Part shown: positions 43,200 to 52,219 of the stretch, piece by piece
How the letters are laid out: each line of letters opens with the position of its first letter
How positions within the stretch are numbered: position 1 is the first letter of the stretch
Notes under the pieces: model-generated
Told to the model about the DNA's origin: nothing
Seen by the model: only the letters and a program-made list of their open reading frames with translations
Databases searched by the model: none
Made by a program: the position numbers and the translations under genes
Origin: JAIBJN01 sp963775505
GTDB taxonomy: Bacteria; Actinomycetota; Thermoleophilia; Gaiellales; Gaiellaceae
Assembly: GCA_963775505.1 (NCBI GenBank)
Contig: CAVZIL010000011.1
Span: 124,001-188,000, forward strand
DNA: 64,000 nt
Direction of reading: 5' to 3'

Positions 43200-44107
43200 G
43201 AACTCGTCCTCAGAGCCTTCTCATAGCGGACGTGCTCGTGCGCCACGGTCATCCCAGCGCGCTCGTAGAGCTCCTTCGCGCCGGTGCGGTTCCACGAGTC
43301 GACGACGAGGCCGAGCTCCCTGCGGCCGCGGCGGGTGAACTCGGACATGGCCTGGCGGAGTAGGGCGGTCCCGAGGCCGCGGCGGCGCCACTCCCGCGCG
43401 ACCGCGAGCTGGCGGATCCAGCCCTCGTCCTCGTAGTTCGGGCAGAGCACGCAGCCGACGATCTCGCCCTTCGACTCGGCGATGAACCAGAGGCCCGGCT
43501 CGAACGCGTCGCGGTCGATCATGAACGCCTGCCACTCCTCGAAGGACTCGGCCGTGTGGCGCTCGTTGTCGCCGAAGGCGTCCTGGATCAGCGCGTAGAC
43601 CGCGCGCGTGTCGCGTTCCTGGTCGAACGTGCGCACGCCGATACCTTCGGGCCAGACCGGCGGCGGCGGCCGCTCCTCCAGCGGCATCGTCATGCGCCAG
43701 TAGGTGCGCACCGGCGTGTAGCCGCGACTCTCGAGCAGCATCCGGGCGCCCTCGTGGGACGAGGTGACCACCTGCCCGAGCCGCAGCTCCTCACCCGGGG
43801 CCGTCCGCTCGTGCCCGCGCCGCTCGGCCCACTCGAGCAGCCGCGTGCCCAGGCCCCGGTTGCGGTGGTCGGGATGGACGTAGACGTCGACGTAGTCGTT
43901 GCGGATGAAGCCGGCGTAGGCGACGAGACGGCCGTCCTCCTCGACGACGACCGCGTCCTGCGCCAGGTCGAAGCCGGGCATGTTCCAGTCGGTGAGCAGG
44001 TCGTCGAGCTCGAAGTCGGGGGCGCCGAGCTCGTGCACGTCGCAGGCCACGACGAGCTCCGTCACGGCCTGCGCCTCGTCCTGCCGCGGGGCGCGCATCG
44101 TCTCCAT
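43196..44107 (-). CDS. Tandem GNAT acetyltransferase
   Basis: A 303-residue protein with two GNAT domains. The first ends in VDVYVHPDHRNRGLGTRLLE, the second in IRQLAVAREWRRRGLGTALL; both have the acetyl-CoA loop pattern R-x-x-G-x-G/A. This arrangement is like the mycothiol synthase MshD family, but no MshD-specific feature was recognised, so the acceptor remains open. It begins eight bases after the end of the thioredoxin gene and may be its operon partner. Confidence 0.85.
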   Translation of the reverse strand: METMRAPRQDEAQAVTELVVACDVHELGAPDFELDDLLTDWNMPGFDLAQDAVVVEEDGRLVAYAGFIRNDYVDVYVHPDHRNRGLGTRLLEWAERRGHERTAPGEELRLGQVVTSSHEGARMLLESRGYTPVRTYWRMTMPLEERPPPPVWPEGIGVRTFDQERDTRAVYALIQDAFGDNERHTAESFEEWQAFMIDRDAFEPGLWFIAESKGEIVGCVLCPNYEDEGWIRQLAVAREWRRRGLGTALLRQAMSEFTRRGRRELGLVVDSWNRTGAKELYERAGMTVAHEHVRYEKALRTSS

Positions 44108-44115
44108 GGGTTGAA

Positions 44116-44679
44116 TTAGTAGAGGGTCGCGGCGAGCCTGCGCCGGTACTGCGTCGCCAGCGGGTCCTCCGGGCCGAGCTCGCCGAAGAGGGCGACCATG
44201 ATCTCGCGGATGCGCTCGCGCCTCTCCGGGTCGGCGCTCTCGAGGCTGCCGAGCAGCCACTCGAGAACGCGCTCGTAGTCGCCCTCCGCGAGCGGGCCGA
44301 GGATCTCGGGGAACTCGCCGGACGCCGTCAGCTCCTCGAGTAGCCGCTCGGACGGCGGCGGGCCGGTCAGGCCGTCGAGGAACTCCTCGACTGCGGCCGC
44401 GGGCAGCGCGCCGGTGAACTCGTCCACGACCTGCCCGTTGCGGAACGCCTTCACGTTCGGGATCCCGCGCACGCTGTAGCGCTCGGCGAGCTCCTGGTTC
44501 GCGTCCGTGTCCACCTTGGCGAGGACGATTTGCCCCTCGCGGGCCTCGACGGCGCTCTCGAGGACCGGCGTGAGCATCTTGCACGGGCCGCACCAGTCGG
44601 CCCAGAAGTCGACGACGACCGGAACGGTGGCCGACCGCTCCAGCACGTCCTGCGCGAAGGTCTCGGTGGTGACGTCCAT
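44116..44679 (-). CDS. Thioredoxin-domain protein with C-terminal TPR-like region
   Basis: A 187-residue protein. The thioredoxin fold holds FWADWCGPCKMLTPVLES (active-site CGPC, Cys about 30 and 33) and the cis-proline segment YSVRGIPNVKAF. Residues about 115-187 form helical repeats (FPEILGPLAEGDYERVLEWL), like the CnoX/YbbN co-chaperone. It would reduce disulfides or protect partners under oxidative stress. It lies one base after the deacetylase gene. Confidence 0.9.
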   Translation of the reverse strand: MDVTTETFAQDVLERSATVPVVVDFWADWCGPCKMLTPVLESAVEAREGQIVLAKVDTDANQELAERYSVRGIPNVKAFRNGQVVDEFTGALPAAAVEEFLDGLTGPPPSERLLEELTASGEFPEILGPLAEGDYERVLEWLLGSLESADPERRERIREIMVALFGELGPEDPLATQYRRRLAATLY

Positions 44680-44680
44680 C

Positions 44681-45536
44681 TCAGGTCGAGTCGAGGACGG
44701 AGCCGACGAGCCCGGGCAGTGCTTGCACGTCGTAACCGCCCTCGAGGACGAACGCTACCCGCTCGCAGACGGTCAGCGCGTGGGCCGTCAGCGCCGCGAA
44801 GCCCTCGGCGGTGAGCTCCAGCTCGCCGATCGGGTCCGAGGCCGCCGCGTCGAAGCCCGCGGAGACGAGCAGGAGCTCGGGCTCGAAGCCTAGGAGCGCG
44901 GGCAGGACGATCCTCGGAGAACGCCTCCAGCACCGCGTCATCGCCCGACCCGGCGGTCAGAGGGACGTTGAGGGTCGTCGCGTTCCCCTCGCCGGGCCCG
45001 CCCGAGCCGGGGTAGAAGGGCCACTGGTGGAGCGAGGCGAAGAAGACGGTCTCGTCCTCCCAGAAGATGTCCTGCGTCCCGTTGCCGTGGTGGACGTCCC
45101 AGTCGAGGATGGCCACCCTCTCGATGCCCAGCTCGCGCTGGGCGAAGCGGGCCGCGACCGCCACGTTGTTGAAGAGGCAGAAGCCCATCGCCCGCCCGGC
45201 GAGCGCGTGGTGGCCGGGCGGCCGGGCCAGCGCGAAGCCGCCGAGCTCGACCGCCTGGATGGCGGCCCCCGCGGCGAGGAACGCGGCGTCGTAGGTCGTC
45301 TCGGTGCAGATCGTGTCGGCGTCGAGGAGCGTCGGCTGCCCGCTCGCGGAGACGACGCGGACGGCCTCGACGTAGTCGGGCTCGTGGACGGCCTGGATCT
45401 CGGCGAGCGTCGCCGGCCGCGCCTCGACGAAGTCCGGATACGCGTCGTGCAAGGCGCGCAGCCGCTCCTGCCGCTCCGGGTGCCCGCCGGTCGGGTGAAG
45501 CTCCGCGAACGCCCGGTGGCTGACGAGCGGGATCAC
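44681..45536 (-). CDS. Histone-deacetylase-like (AcuC-type) amidohydrolase, frameshifted
   Basis: The first 205 residues have LVSHRAFAELHPTGGHPERQ, ALARPPGHHALAGRAMGFCL, NNVAVAARFAQRELG, the zinc motif AILDWDVHHGNGTQDIF and FASLHQWPFYPGSG, typical of class II-like bacterial deacetylases. After VLEAFSE the frame must change near 44915, after which LGFEPELLLVSAGFDAAASD and CERVAFVLEGGYDVQALPG complete the family. Both halves are intact, so one inserted base (or two lost) explains the break. It likely removes acetyl groups from proteins or small amines. The GTG start at 45536 overlaps the hydroxyacid oxidase stop. Confidence 0.85.
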
Positions 45537-46606
45537 GCCCGCGAGCGCACGTGCTGGGGGCCGACGTCCGCCGGCGTCGGGCAGCCGAGCAGGAGGAGCG
45601 CGAGCTCGATCTCGGCCCGGAAGAGCTCGAGGACGTGGCGGGCGCCCTCCTCGCCTCCCGCCGCCAGCCCCCAGAGGGCCGGCCGGCCCACGAAGACGGA
45701 GCGCGCGCCGAGCGCGAGCGCCTTCGCCACGTCGGTGCCGCGGCGGACGCCCCCGTCGAGGTAGACCTCGGCCCGGTCGCCGACCGCCTCGACGACCTCG
45801 GGCAGGGCGTCCAGCGTCGCGGAGACGCCATCGAGCTGGCGCCCGCCGTGATTGGAGACGACGAGGCCGGCGCAGCCGTGCTCGCAGGCGAGGATCGCGT
45901 CCTCGGCGGTGAGGATCCCCTTGACCACGAGCGGGAGCGAGCACGCGCCGCAAAGCCACTCGAGGTCGCGCCAGGTGAGGCTCTTGTCCACCATCCCTCC
46001 CAGCGTGTCGTGGAAGTGATCGTTGCCGCCGAGCGTTTCCGGAAGATTCGGCATCGGCAGGTCGGCCGGGACGTCGAAGCCGCTGCGCACGTCGCGCTCC
46101 CGCGGGCCGGGCTCGGGGAGGTCGACGGTGAGGACGAGCGCGGCGTAGCCGGCCTCGGCCGCTTCCGCGAGGAGCTCGCTCGTGAACGCCCGGTCGCGCG
46201 ACCAGTAGAGCTGAAACCAGCGGGGCGCGTCGGCGCCGACCGCGTCGGCCAGCTCGCGCGGGCGGAGGCTCCCGAGGCTGGAGAGCGTGTAGACGGTGCC
46301 CACGGCCGCCGCGGCCCGCGCTAGGGCAGGCTCGCCGTCGGGATGCGCCACGCGCTGCAGGGACGTCGGCGCCACCATCAGCGGCATCGAGATCTCGGTC
46401 CCGAGCACCGATGTCCGCGCGCTGACGTCGCTGACGTCGACGAGCATCCGCGGCCGGAGGACGCGGCGCCGGAACGCCTCCAGGTTGTCGCGGAGCGTGA
46501 TCTCGTCGCCGGCGCCGCCGACGACGTAGCCCCAGTAGCCGGGCTCGCAGCACGCCTCGGCGAGGTGCTCGTAGTCGGCGACGTTGATCGGCCTCGGCTC
46601 GGTCAC
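45533..46606 (-). CDS. FMN-dependent alpha-hydroxy acid oxidase/dehydrogenase
   Basis: A 357-residue FMN TIM barrel of the lactate/glycolate/hydroxymandelate oxidase family. It has YWGYVVGGAGDEITLRDN, APTSLQRVAHPDGEPALARA, YTLSSLGS, WFQLYWSRDR, the catalytic histidine motif SNHGGRQLDG and DGGVRRGTDVAKALALGA. It oxidises a 2-hydroxy acid to a keto acid; the substrate is unspecified. It starts at GTG 46606 with a GTGA overlap to the exonuclease gene. Confidence 0.9.
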   Translation of the reverse strand: MTEPRPINVADYEHLAEACCEPGYWGYVVGGAGDEITLRDNLEAFRRRVLRPRMLVDVSDVSARTSVLGTEISMPLMVAPTSLQRVAHPDGEPALARAAAAVGTVYTLSSLGSLRPRELADAVGADAPRWFQLYWSRDRAFTSELLAEAAEAGYAALVLTVDLPEPGPRERDVRSGFDVPADLPMPNLPETLGGNDHFHDTLGGMVDKSLTWRDLEWLCGACSLPLVVKGILTAEDAILACEHGCAGLVVSNHGGRQLDGVSATLDALPEVVEAVGDRAEVYLDGGVRRGTDVAKALALGARSVFVGRPALWGLAAGGEEGARHVLELFRAEIELALLLLGCPTPADVGPQHVRSRA

Positions 46607-47445
46607 GCGGCGCGCTCCCGGAACCGCTTGGACGCGGCGTTCAAGCCCCAGCGCTCGAGGAGGTCGGCGCCGTTCTCCCAGGCGGGCTCGGCGTCGGGAA
46701 GGTCGGGGATCGTGGCCTCGAACTGAAGCCGCGCGATCCGCAGGTAGTCCCGGAGCGCGTCCGCCTGGTCGGGGAAGCCGCCGCTCTCCAGGGCGGCGTC
46801 GAGGGAGCCGTGCTTCTTGAGCACGGCGGCGGCGCGCCCTGGGCCGACTCCCTTGGCGCCCGGAATGCGGTCCGAGGGATCGCCGCGCAGCGCCACGAAG
46901 TCGGGGACGAGATCCGGCGAGACGCCGTAGATCTCCTCGACCTCTGCGGGGCCGACGCGCTGCAGGTCCTTCATGCCCGTGCGCGGCCGGAGGATCGTCG
47001 TCGACGGGCTCGCGAGCTGGAAGAGGTCGCGGTCGTTCGTGAGGACGAGAGTCTCGCCGCCGCGCTCCTCCTCGGCCTGGACGGCGGCGCCAAGGAAGTC
47101 GTCCGCCTCGTACCCGGGAGTCTTGGCCCACGGGAAGCCGAGCGCGCTCACGAGCTCCGGCAGGCGGTCGAGCTGGGAGGTGAGCACGGGCGGGAAGTCG
47201 CGCCCCGACTGGTACTCGGGGAGGAGCTCGTGGCGGTACGTGGGCTCGCCGATGAAGTCGAAGGCGACGAAGACCGTGCGGGGCCGTTCCGCATCCCAGA
47301 CGTTGGACAGCATGTTGGCGAAGCCGAGGACCATGTTGGCCTGGTTTCCCGCCCCGTCCTTGATCGACGAGGGCAGCGCGTGGTAGGCCCGATGGGCGAG
47401 GTTGTCGCCGTCGACTGCAAGAAGGGGTCTCAAGTTCACGCGCAT
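46603..47445 (-). CDS. 5'-3' exonuclease (FEN/Pol I N-terminal type)
   Basis: A 280-residue flap-endonuclease-family protein: LLAVDGDNLAHRAYHALPSS, VFVAFD, YKSGR-equivalent YQSGRDFPPVL, GYEADDFLGA, LVLTNDRDLFQLAS and the helix-hairpin-helix PGAKGVGPGRAAAVLKKHGS. The acidic metal ligands (Asp13, EADD, TNDRD) are visible. It is the stand-alone version found in actinobacteria and acts in Okazaki fragment or repair processing. Its start is divergent from the topoisomerase gene across about 30 bases. Confidence 0.92.
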   Translation of the reverse strand: MRVNLRPLLAVDGDNLAHRAYHALPSSIKDGAGNQANMVLGFANMLSNVWDAERPRTVFVAFDFIGEPTYRHELLPEYQSGRDFPPVLTSQLDRLPELVSALGFPWAKTPGYEADDFLGAAVQAEEERGGETLVLTNDRDLFQLASPSTTILRPRTGMKDLQRVGPAEVEEIYGVSPDLVPDFVALRGDPSDRIPGAKGVGPGRAAAVLKKHGSLDAALESGGFPDQADALRDYLRIARLQFEATIPDLPDAEPAWENGADLLERWGLNAASKRFRERAA

Positions 47446-47480
47446 TCTTGCCGTTCTAGCCCTTCGCTAAGGTGACCGCC

Positions 47481-49703
47481 GTGCCGAAGACCCTGGTCAT
47501 CGCCGAGAAGCCCTCCGTGGGCCGCGACCTCGCGGCCACGCTTCCGGGCGCCTTCAAGCAGAGCAAGGACAAGACGCACCTCGTCGACGGCGACTACGTG
47601 ATCACGTGGGCGGTCGGCCACCTCGTCGGCCTCGCGGAGCCCGACCAGTACGACGAGAAGCTGAAGAAGTGGCGCTTCGCGGACCTGCCGATCGTGCCGG
47701 AGAAGTTCAAGCTCATCCCCAACGACGACAAGGCCAAGAAGCAGCTCACCGCCGTCCACAAGCTGATGAAGGACGCGGACGTCGAGCTGATCGTCAACGC
47801 GTGCGACGCGGGGCGCGAGGGCGAGCTCATCTTCGCGTACCTCTACGAGACCTCGGGCGTGAAGAAGCCGGTGAAGCGCCTCTGGCTCAACTCGATGACG
47901 AAAGCGGCGATCCGGGAGGCCTTCGAGCACCTGCGCGACGGCGACGAGATGCGCCTGCTCGAGGAAGCGGCCCGGTCGCGCTCCGAGGCGGACTGGCTCG
48001 TGGGCATGAACTCGACGCGCGCGGCGTCGATCCGCCTGCGCGCGGCGTTCGACGGCGCCGTCTCGCTCGGCCGGGTCCAGACCCCGACGCTCGCCCTCGT
48101 CGCCCGGCGCGAGCTCGACATCCGCTCCTTCGTCCCCGAGCCCTACTGGCTCGTCGAGGCCAGCTTCGCCGCGACCGGCGAGCGCCTCTACAGCGGGCGT
48201 TACCTCGGCGGCAAGCGCATCAAGGAGGACGAGGCCGCGACGGTCGTCGCCGAGACCACCGGGCAGCCCGGGACGATCACGAAGCTGGAGAAGAAGGAGG
48301 AGCGCGAGGCGCCGCAGCTCCTCTACGACCTGACCACGCTCCAGCGGCACGCGAACACGCTCTTCGGCTTCTCGGCGCGGCGGACGCTCGCGGCGGCCCA
48401 GAGGCTCTACGAGGAGCACAAGGCGATCACGTACCCGCGAACGAACTCGCGCTTCCTCACCTCGGACATGATCGGCGAGATCAAGCCCACCGCGGCGCAC
48501 GTCGGGCGCCACGAGCGCTACGCGCAGGGGGCGTCGTACGTCACGCGCCTGGAGAAGCTCCCGCTGGGCCGCGTCGTCAACGACAAGCGCGTCGAGGACC
48601 ACCACGCGATCATCCCCACCCGCTCCGACCACGACCTGGCGAAGATGGGGCCGGACGAGAGCCGCATCTACGACCTCGTCGCCAAGCGCTTCCTCGCGAT
48701 CTTCCACCCCGACGCCGTCTACGAGCGGACGCGGGTCGAGACCACCGTCGTCGAGCACGTCTTCCGCACCTCGGGCCGCGTGCTCGTCGAGGCCGGCTGG
48801 AAGGGCGTCTACGGCGAGGAGGCGCAGAAGCCCGCCCAGGAGGACGACTCGGGCGGCGACCAGCTGCTTCCGCGGCTCGAGCAGGGCGAGGACGTCGAGA
48901 CGCGCTCGGTCGAGTCCCTCCGCAAGGAGACGCAGCCGCCCCGCCGGTTCACGGAGGCGTCGCTCCTCGGCGCGATGGAGACCGCCGGCAAGGACATCGA
49001 GGACGCCGACCTCCGCGAGGCGATGAAGGATTCCGGGATCGGCACGCCCGCGACGCGCGCGTCGATCATCGAGCGGCTGATCCAGGTCGGCTACATCGAG
49101 CGCGAGGGCCGGGCGCTGCACGCGACCGAGAAGGGCGTCCAGGTGATCTCGCTCCTCGGGGAGCACCCGCTGACGTCGCCCGAGCTGACGGGCAGCTGGG
49201 AGCACCGGCTGGCGCTGATCGAGCAGGGCGAGGACACGCGTCCCGCGTTCATGTCCGACATCGTCAAGTTCACGACCGACACGGTCGCCGAGCTCGACAA
49301 GCTCAAGGGCGTCAGGATCGAGCGGGCCAACCTGGGCCCGTGCCCGATCTGCGGCCGCGACGTGATCGAGAACCGCAAGGGGTACTCGTGCTGGTCGAGG
49401 GACGATCCCGGCTGCGGCTTCGTGATCTGGAAGAAGAAGGCGAACAAGATCCTCCCGGTCTCCGTCGTCAAGGAGCTGATGGAGACGCGGAAGACGGCGA
49501 AGCCGGTCGGCGGCTTCCGGGGCCGCTCGGGGCGGACGTTCAGCGCCAAGCTCGCGCTGGAGCAGGGGGAGGACGGCAAGTGGCGCGTCGAGTTCGACGA
49601 GGACTGGGCGAGGACGCCCCGCGGCCAGCCGGAGGCCGATGCCGGCGAGAACGGCGCCGCCGCCGAGGAAGCCGCCAACACATCCGCCCGCGCAGCGTCT
49701 TAA
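47481..49703 (+). CDS. topB: Type IA DNA topoisomerase, topoisomerase III-like
   Basis: About 740 residues. The N-terminal TOPRIM domain has KTLVIAEKPSVGRDLA and ACDAGREGELIF. The catalytic tyrosine is in AITYPRTNSRFL. A glycine/acidic central part and C-terminal zinc-ribbon-like CPICGRDVIENRKGYSCWS follow. It relaxes or decatenates single-stranded regions. The GTG at 47481 is chosen because AAGGTGA lies just upstream and the family starts at this point; a GTG nine bases earlier is the other option. The stop is TAA at 49701-49703, a rare choice here. Confidence 0.92.
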   Translation: MPKTLVIAEKPSVGRDLAATLPGAFKQSKDKTHLVDGDYVITWAVGHLVGLAEPDQYDEKLKKWRFADLPIVPEKFKLIPNDDKAKKQLTAVHKLMKDADVELIVNACDAGREGELIFAYLYETSGVKKPVKRLWLNSMTKAAIREAFEHLRDGDEMRLLEEAARSRSEADWLVGMNSTRAASIRLRAAFDGAVSLGRVQTPTLALVARRELDIRSFVPEPYWLVEASFAATGERLYSGRYLGGKRIKEDEAATVVAETTGQPGTITKLEKKEEREAPQLLYDLTTLQRHANTLFGFSARRTLAAAQRLYEEHKAITYPRTNSRFLTSDMIGEIKPTAAHVGRHERYAQGASYVTRLEKLPLGRVVNDKRVEDHHAIIPTRSDHDLAKMGPDESRIYDLVAKRFLAIFHPDAVYERTRVETTVVEHVFRTSGRVLVEAGWKGVYGEEAQKPAQEDDSGGDQLLPRLEQGEDVETRSVESLRKETQPPRRFTEASLLGAMETAGKDIEDADLREAMKDSGIGTPATRASIIERLIQVGYIEREGRALHATEKGVQVISLLGEHPLTSPELTGSWEHRLALIEQGEDTRPAFMSDIVKFTTDTVAELDKLKGVRIERANLGPCPICGRDVIENRKGYSCWSRDDPGCGFVIWKKKANKILPVSVVKELMETRKTAKPVGGFRGRSGRTFSAKLALEQGEDGKWRVEFDEDWARTPRGQPEADAGENGAAAEEAANTSARAAS

Positions 49704-49723
49704 ACTCGACAGCAACCTGGGTT

Positions 49724-49755
49724 AACCCACGGGTTAAGAGACACTTCCGTGGGTT
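49724..49755. repeat. Inverted repeat between topoisomerase and sigma-factor genes
   Basis: AACCCACGG (49724-49732) and CCGTGGGTT (49747-49755) form a perfect 9-bp stem with a 14-base loop. The left arm also contains the palindrome GGGTTAACCC (49719-49728). It may end the topoisomerase transcript or act as an operator, since its right arm runs into the -35 element of the sigma-factor promoter. Confidence 0.5.
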
Positions 49756-49782
49756 TGATCGCAAGGGAATGCGTCGTAGAGT
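49755..49782 (+). promoter_or_regulatory. Predicted promoter of the sigma-factor gene
   Basis: TTGATC (49755-49760), a 16-base spacer and TAGAGT (49777-49782). A leader of about 60 bases would precede the GTG start at 49852. Confidence 0.45.
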
Positions 49783-49851
49783 GAGAACGTTCATGAGGGT
49801 GAGCCGCAATCCAACCTGCCGTTTTCCGGCGAAAGGAACTGGAAAGACAAG

Positions 49852-50904
49852 GTGAGTCAGAACACCGTGCACGAAGTGCTTGACACGCAGGCAGGCCGTC
49901 ACCTCCTCGAGAACGCCGAGGAGCGCGGCTACGTGGAGCCCGCCGAGCTGGAGGCGCTCGCGCTCGAGCTCGACCTCGGCGACGAGGAGATGGCCGAGGT
50001 GACGCACGAGCTCGAGACCATCGGGCTCGAGATCGGCGCGCCCGTGGAGGAGGCCGCTCCGATCGTGACCGAGACGGTCACGCACGGAGCCGGCGACAGC
50101 CTGCAGCTCTTCCTCGCCGACGTCGGCCGGCACAAGCTGCTCACCGCCGCCGAGGAGGTGGCGCTCGCCAAGCGCCTCGAGAAGGGCGACCTGCTCGCCA
50201 AGCGGCGCATGATCGAGTCCAACCTCCGGCTCGTCGTCTCGATCGCCAAGGGCTACCGCGGCCTGGGCGTCCCCTTCCTCGACCTGATCCAGGAGGGCAC
50301 GCTCGGCCTCAACCGCGCCGTCGAGAAGTTCGACTGGCGCCGGGGCTTCAAGTTCTCCACGTACGCGACCTGGTGGATCCGCCAGTCGGTGCAGCGCGCC
50401 GTCGCCAACAACGCGCGCACCATCCGCGTGCCCGTCCACGTCGTCGAGCGGCAGCAGAAGCTCGGTCGCGCCGCGCGCCGGCTCGAGGTCGAGCTCGGCC
50501 GCGACGCCACGCGCGAGGAGCTGGCCGAGGCCACCGGCCTCCCCGTCCAGCACGTCGAAGAGGCGCTCTCGGCCGCGCAGGCGTCCGTCTCGCTGAACCA
50601 GAGCGTCGGCTCGGACGACGAGGGCGAGCTCGGCGATCTCTTCGCCGACCGCGAGGCCGCCGACCCGTTCGACGAGGCCGAGGAGTCGCTGCGCAAGCAG
50701 GGCGTCCGCAAGGCGCTCGACGCGCTCCCGGAGCGCGAGCGGCGCATCCTCGAGCTGCGCTTCGGCTTCGAGGGCGACCCCTGGACGCTCGAGGCGATCG
50801 GCGCCGAGCTCGGGCTCACGCGCGAGCGCGTGCGCCAGCTCGAGGGCCAGGCGCTCCAGCGCCTCGCCGCCCTGCGCGAGCTCGCCTCCGTCGCCGCCGT
50901 CTAG
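49852..50904 (+). CDS. RNA polymerase sigma-70 factor, primary/group 2 type
   Basis: A 350-residue sigma factor. Region 1.2 is DSLQLFLADVGRHKLLTAAE, region 2 has ESNLRLVVSIAKGYRG, DLIQEGTLGLNRAVEKFDWR and GFKFSTYATWWIRQSVQRAV, region 3 NNARTIRVPVHVVERQQKL, and region 4 ends LTRERVRQLEGQALQRLAAL. The RpoD box is fully conserved, so it recognises -35/-10 promoters like those listed here. It lacks a long acidic region 1.1 and may be either the housekeeping factor or an HrdB-like relative. The start is GTG after GGAAAGACAAG. Confidence 0.93.
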   Translation: MSQNTVHEVLDTQAGRHLLENAEERGYVEPAELEALALELDLGDEEMAEVTHELETIGLEIGAPVEEAAPIVTETVTHGAGDSLQLFLADVGRHKLLTAAEEVALAKRLEKGDLLAKRRMIESNLRLVVSIAKGYRGLGVPFLDLIQEGTLGLNRAVEKFDWRRGFKFSTYATWWIRQSVQRAVANNARTIRVPVHVVERQQKLGRAARRLEVELGRDATREELAEATGLPVQHVEEALSAAQASVSLNQSVGSDDEGELGDLFADREAADPFDEAEESLRKQGVRKALDALPERERRILELRFGFEGDPWTLEAIGAELGLTRERVRQLEGQALQRLAALRELASVAAV

Positions 50905-51186
50905 CTCAGACCCATCTCCCGGCAGGCCGCCCTCCGCGGGCCGCCGCGCGTCGCTTCTCGGAGGAGCGGCGGGGCGGGAACCCACCGCATGGAGTCCCCA
51001 CCCCGGCTTTCGCCGGCCAGTGCCCCCGCCGCATCGGGGCCGGCCGGCAAGTCCTTCCTCGACTATGCGGGGAGCGGGACCGGTTGATCCATCCCCCGGC
51101 GGTTGGTTCACCGCCCTGCTTGACGCCTGGCCGAAAGGACGGCTCGGCGCGCAGGAACGGCTCCGCAAGCCCCGAATCGCCACGAG
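50905..51186. other. Intergenic stretch without recognised gene
   Basis: About 280 bases, very GC-rich, with several short hairpins such as CCGGC-TTTC-GCCGG (51003-51016). No T-run follows them. No riboswitch or small RNA class could be assigned by eye. A weak TTGACG at about 51120 lacks a partner -10. Confidence 0.4.
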
Positions 51187-51806
51187 GTGGAGGATCGCTT
51201 CGACACGGGGAGGACCGAGGCGTTCAGCGACGGCGTCTTCGCGATCGCGATCACGCTCCTCGTCCTCGAGCTCTCCGTGCCCGAGGAGTCGCTCGACGAC
51301 CTCTTCCGGGGGATCCTCGACCAGTGGCCGTCCTACCTCGCCTACGGCACGAGCTTCTGGACGATCGCCGGCGTGTGGCTCGTCCACCACGCCATCTTCA
51401 GGCGGCTCAGGTACGCGGATCCGACGCTCATGCTGCTGAACCTCGTCCTGCTGATGGCGGTGTCGTTCCTGCCCTACCCCACCAAGCTGATGGCCGAGGC
51501 GATCCAGAGCGCGGGCGCCGAGCGCGTCGCCGTCCTCTTCTACGGCGCGACGCTCCTTGTCATCTCCGTGATCGTCACGTCGCTCGGCCATTACGCGGCC
51601 GGTCGCGGCGCGCTGCTCGCCGAGGGGTGTCCGGGTCGGACCTCCAGGCCCGGATCGCCCGCTTGCGACCGAGCCTGGCGTTCTACGGCCCGCTGCTCGT
51701 GGCGGCGATCTTCGTGCCCCAGCTGGCCGCGTTCGGGCTCCTCGCGGTGTCGCTGCTGGCGACCGCGCTGCCCTTCCACCTCAGACGCCGCGCCGCCTCG
51801 AGCTAG
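51187..51806 (+). CDS. TMEM175-family (DUF1211) potassium-channel-like membrane protein, frameshifted
   Basis: The N-terminus RTEAFSDGVFAIAITLLVLE is the FSD motif of TMEM175/DUF1211 proteins, which form potassium channels in other organisms. Helices continue through TSFWTIAGVWLVHHAIF and LMLLNLVLLMAVSFLPYP. After ALLAEG the frame breaks at a run of G (51624-51627); adding one G restores VSGSDLQARIARLRPSLAFY and two last helices (LLVAAIFVPQLAAFGLLAVS). The complete protein has about 206 residues and six membrane segments. GTG start. Confidence 0.82.
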
Positions 51807-51847
51807 CGACGTACCCCCTTTAGACCGGCTTGCTCACTCGTTTTAGG

Positions 51848-52219
51848 GTGTTGTCCACAGGGGGGCCTGCCGATCACCGGAGCGTGGACGCCGCCGAGCG
51901 CAAGAACATCCTGAGCAGGTACCTGGACCACTCCCGTCGCTTCGACGAGGTGGCCGCCAGGCGCAACGGCCGCGACCAGAGCGCCGACGTGATCCCGCTC
52001 ACCCCGCCGCTCCGCGAGCTCGAGCAGGAGCCGACCATGCGCGAGATCGAGGTCTTGCAACTGATCTCGGACGGCCTGGTGAACCGCGAGATCGGCCAGC
52101 GCCTCTTCCTCTCAGAGGAGACGGTCAAGTCGCACGTGAGGCACCTGCTGGCGAAGCTCCAGGCCCGCAGCAGAGCGCATGCGGTCGCCATCGGCTTCCG
52201 CCGCGGCCTGATCACCTAG
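51848..52219 (+). CDS. LuxR-type HTH regulator without receiver domain
   Basis: About 123 residues. The C-terminal 65 residues form a LuxR/GerE helix-turn-helix: TMREIEVLQLISDGLVNREI, FLSEETVKSHVRHLLAKLQA and SRAHAVAIGFRRGLIT. The N-terminal 55 residues are charged and contain no receiver or sensor domain. The start is uncertain (GTG 51848 or TTG 51830); the sequence just inside it contains TTGTCCACA. It is a stand-alone regulator, targets unknown. Confidence 0.85.
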   Translation: MLSTGGPADHRSVDAAERKNILSRYLDHSRRFDEVAARRNGRDQSADVIPLTPPLRELEQEPTMREIEVLQLISDGLVNREIGQRLFLSEETVKSHVRHLLAKLQARSRAHAVAIGFRRGLIT

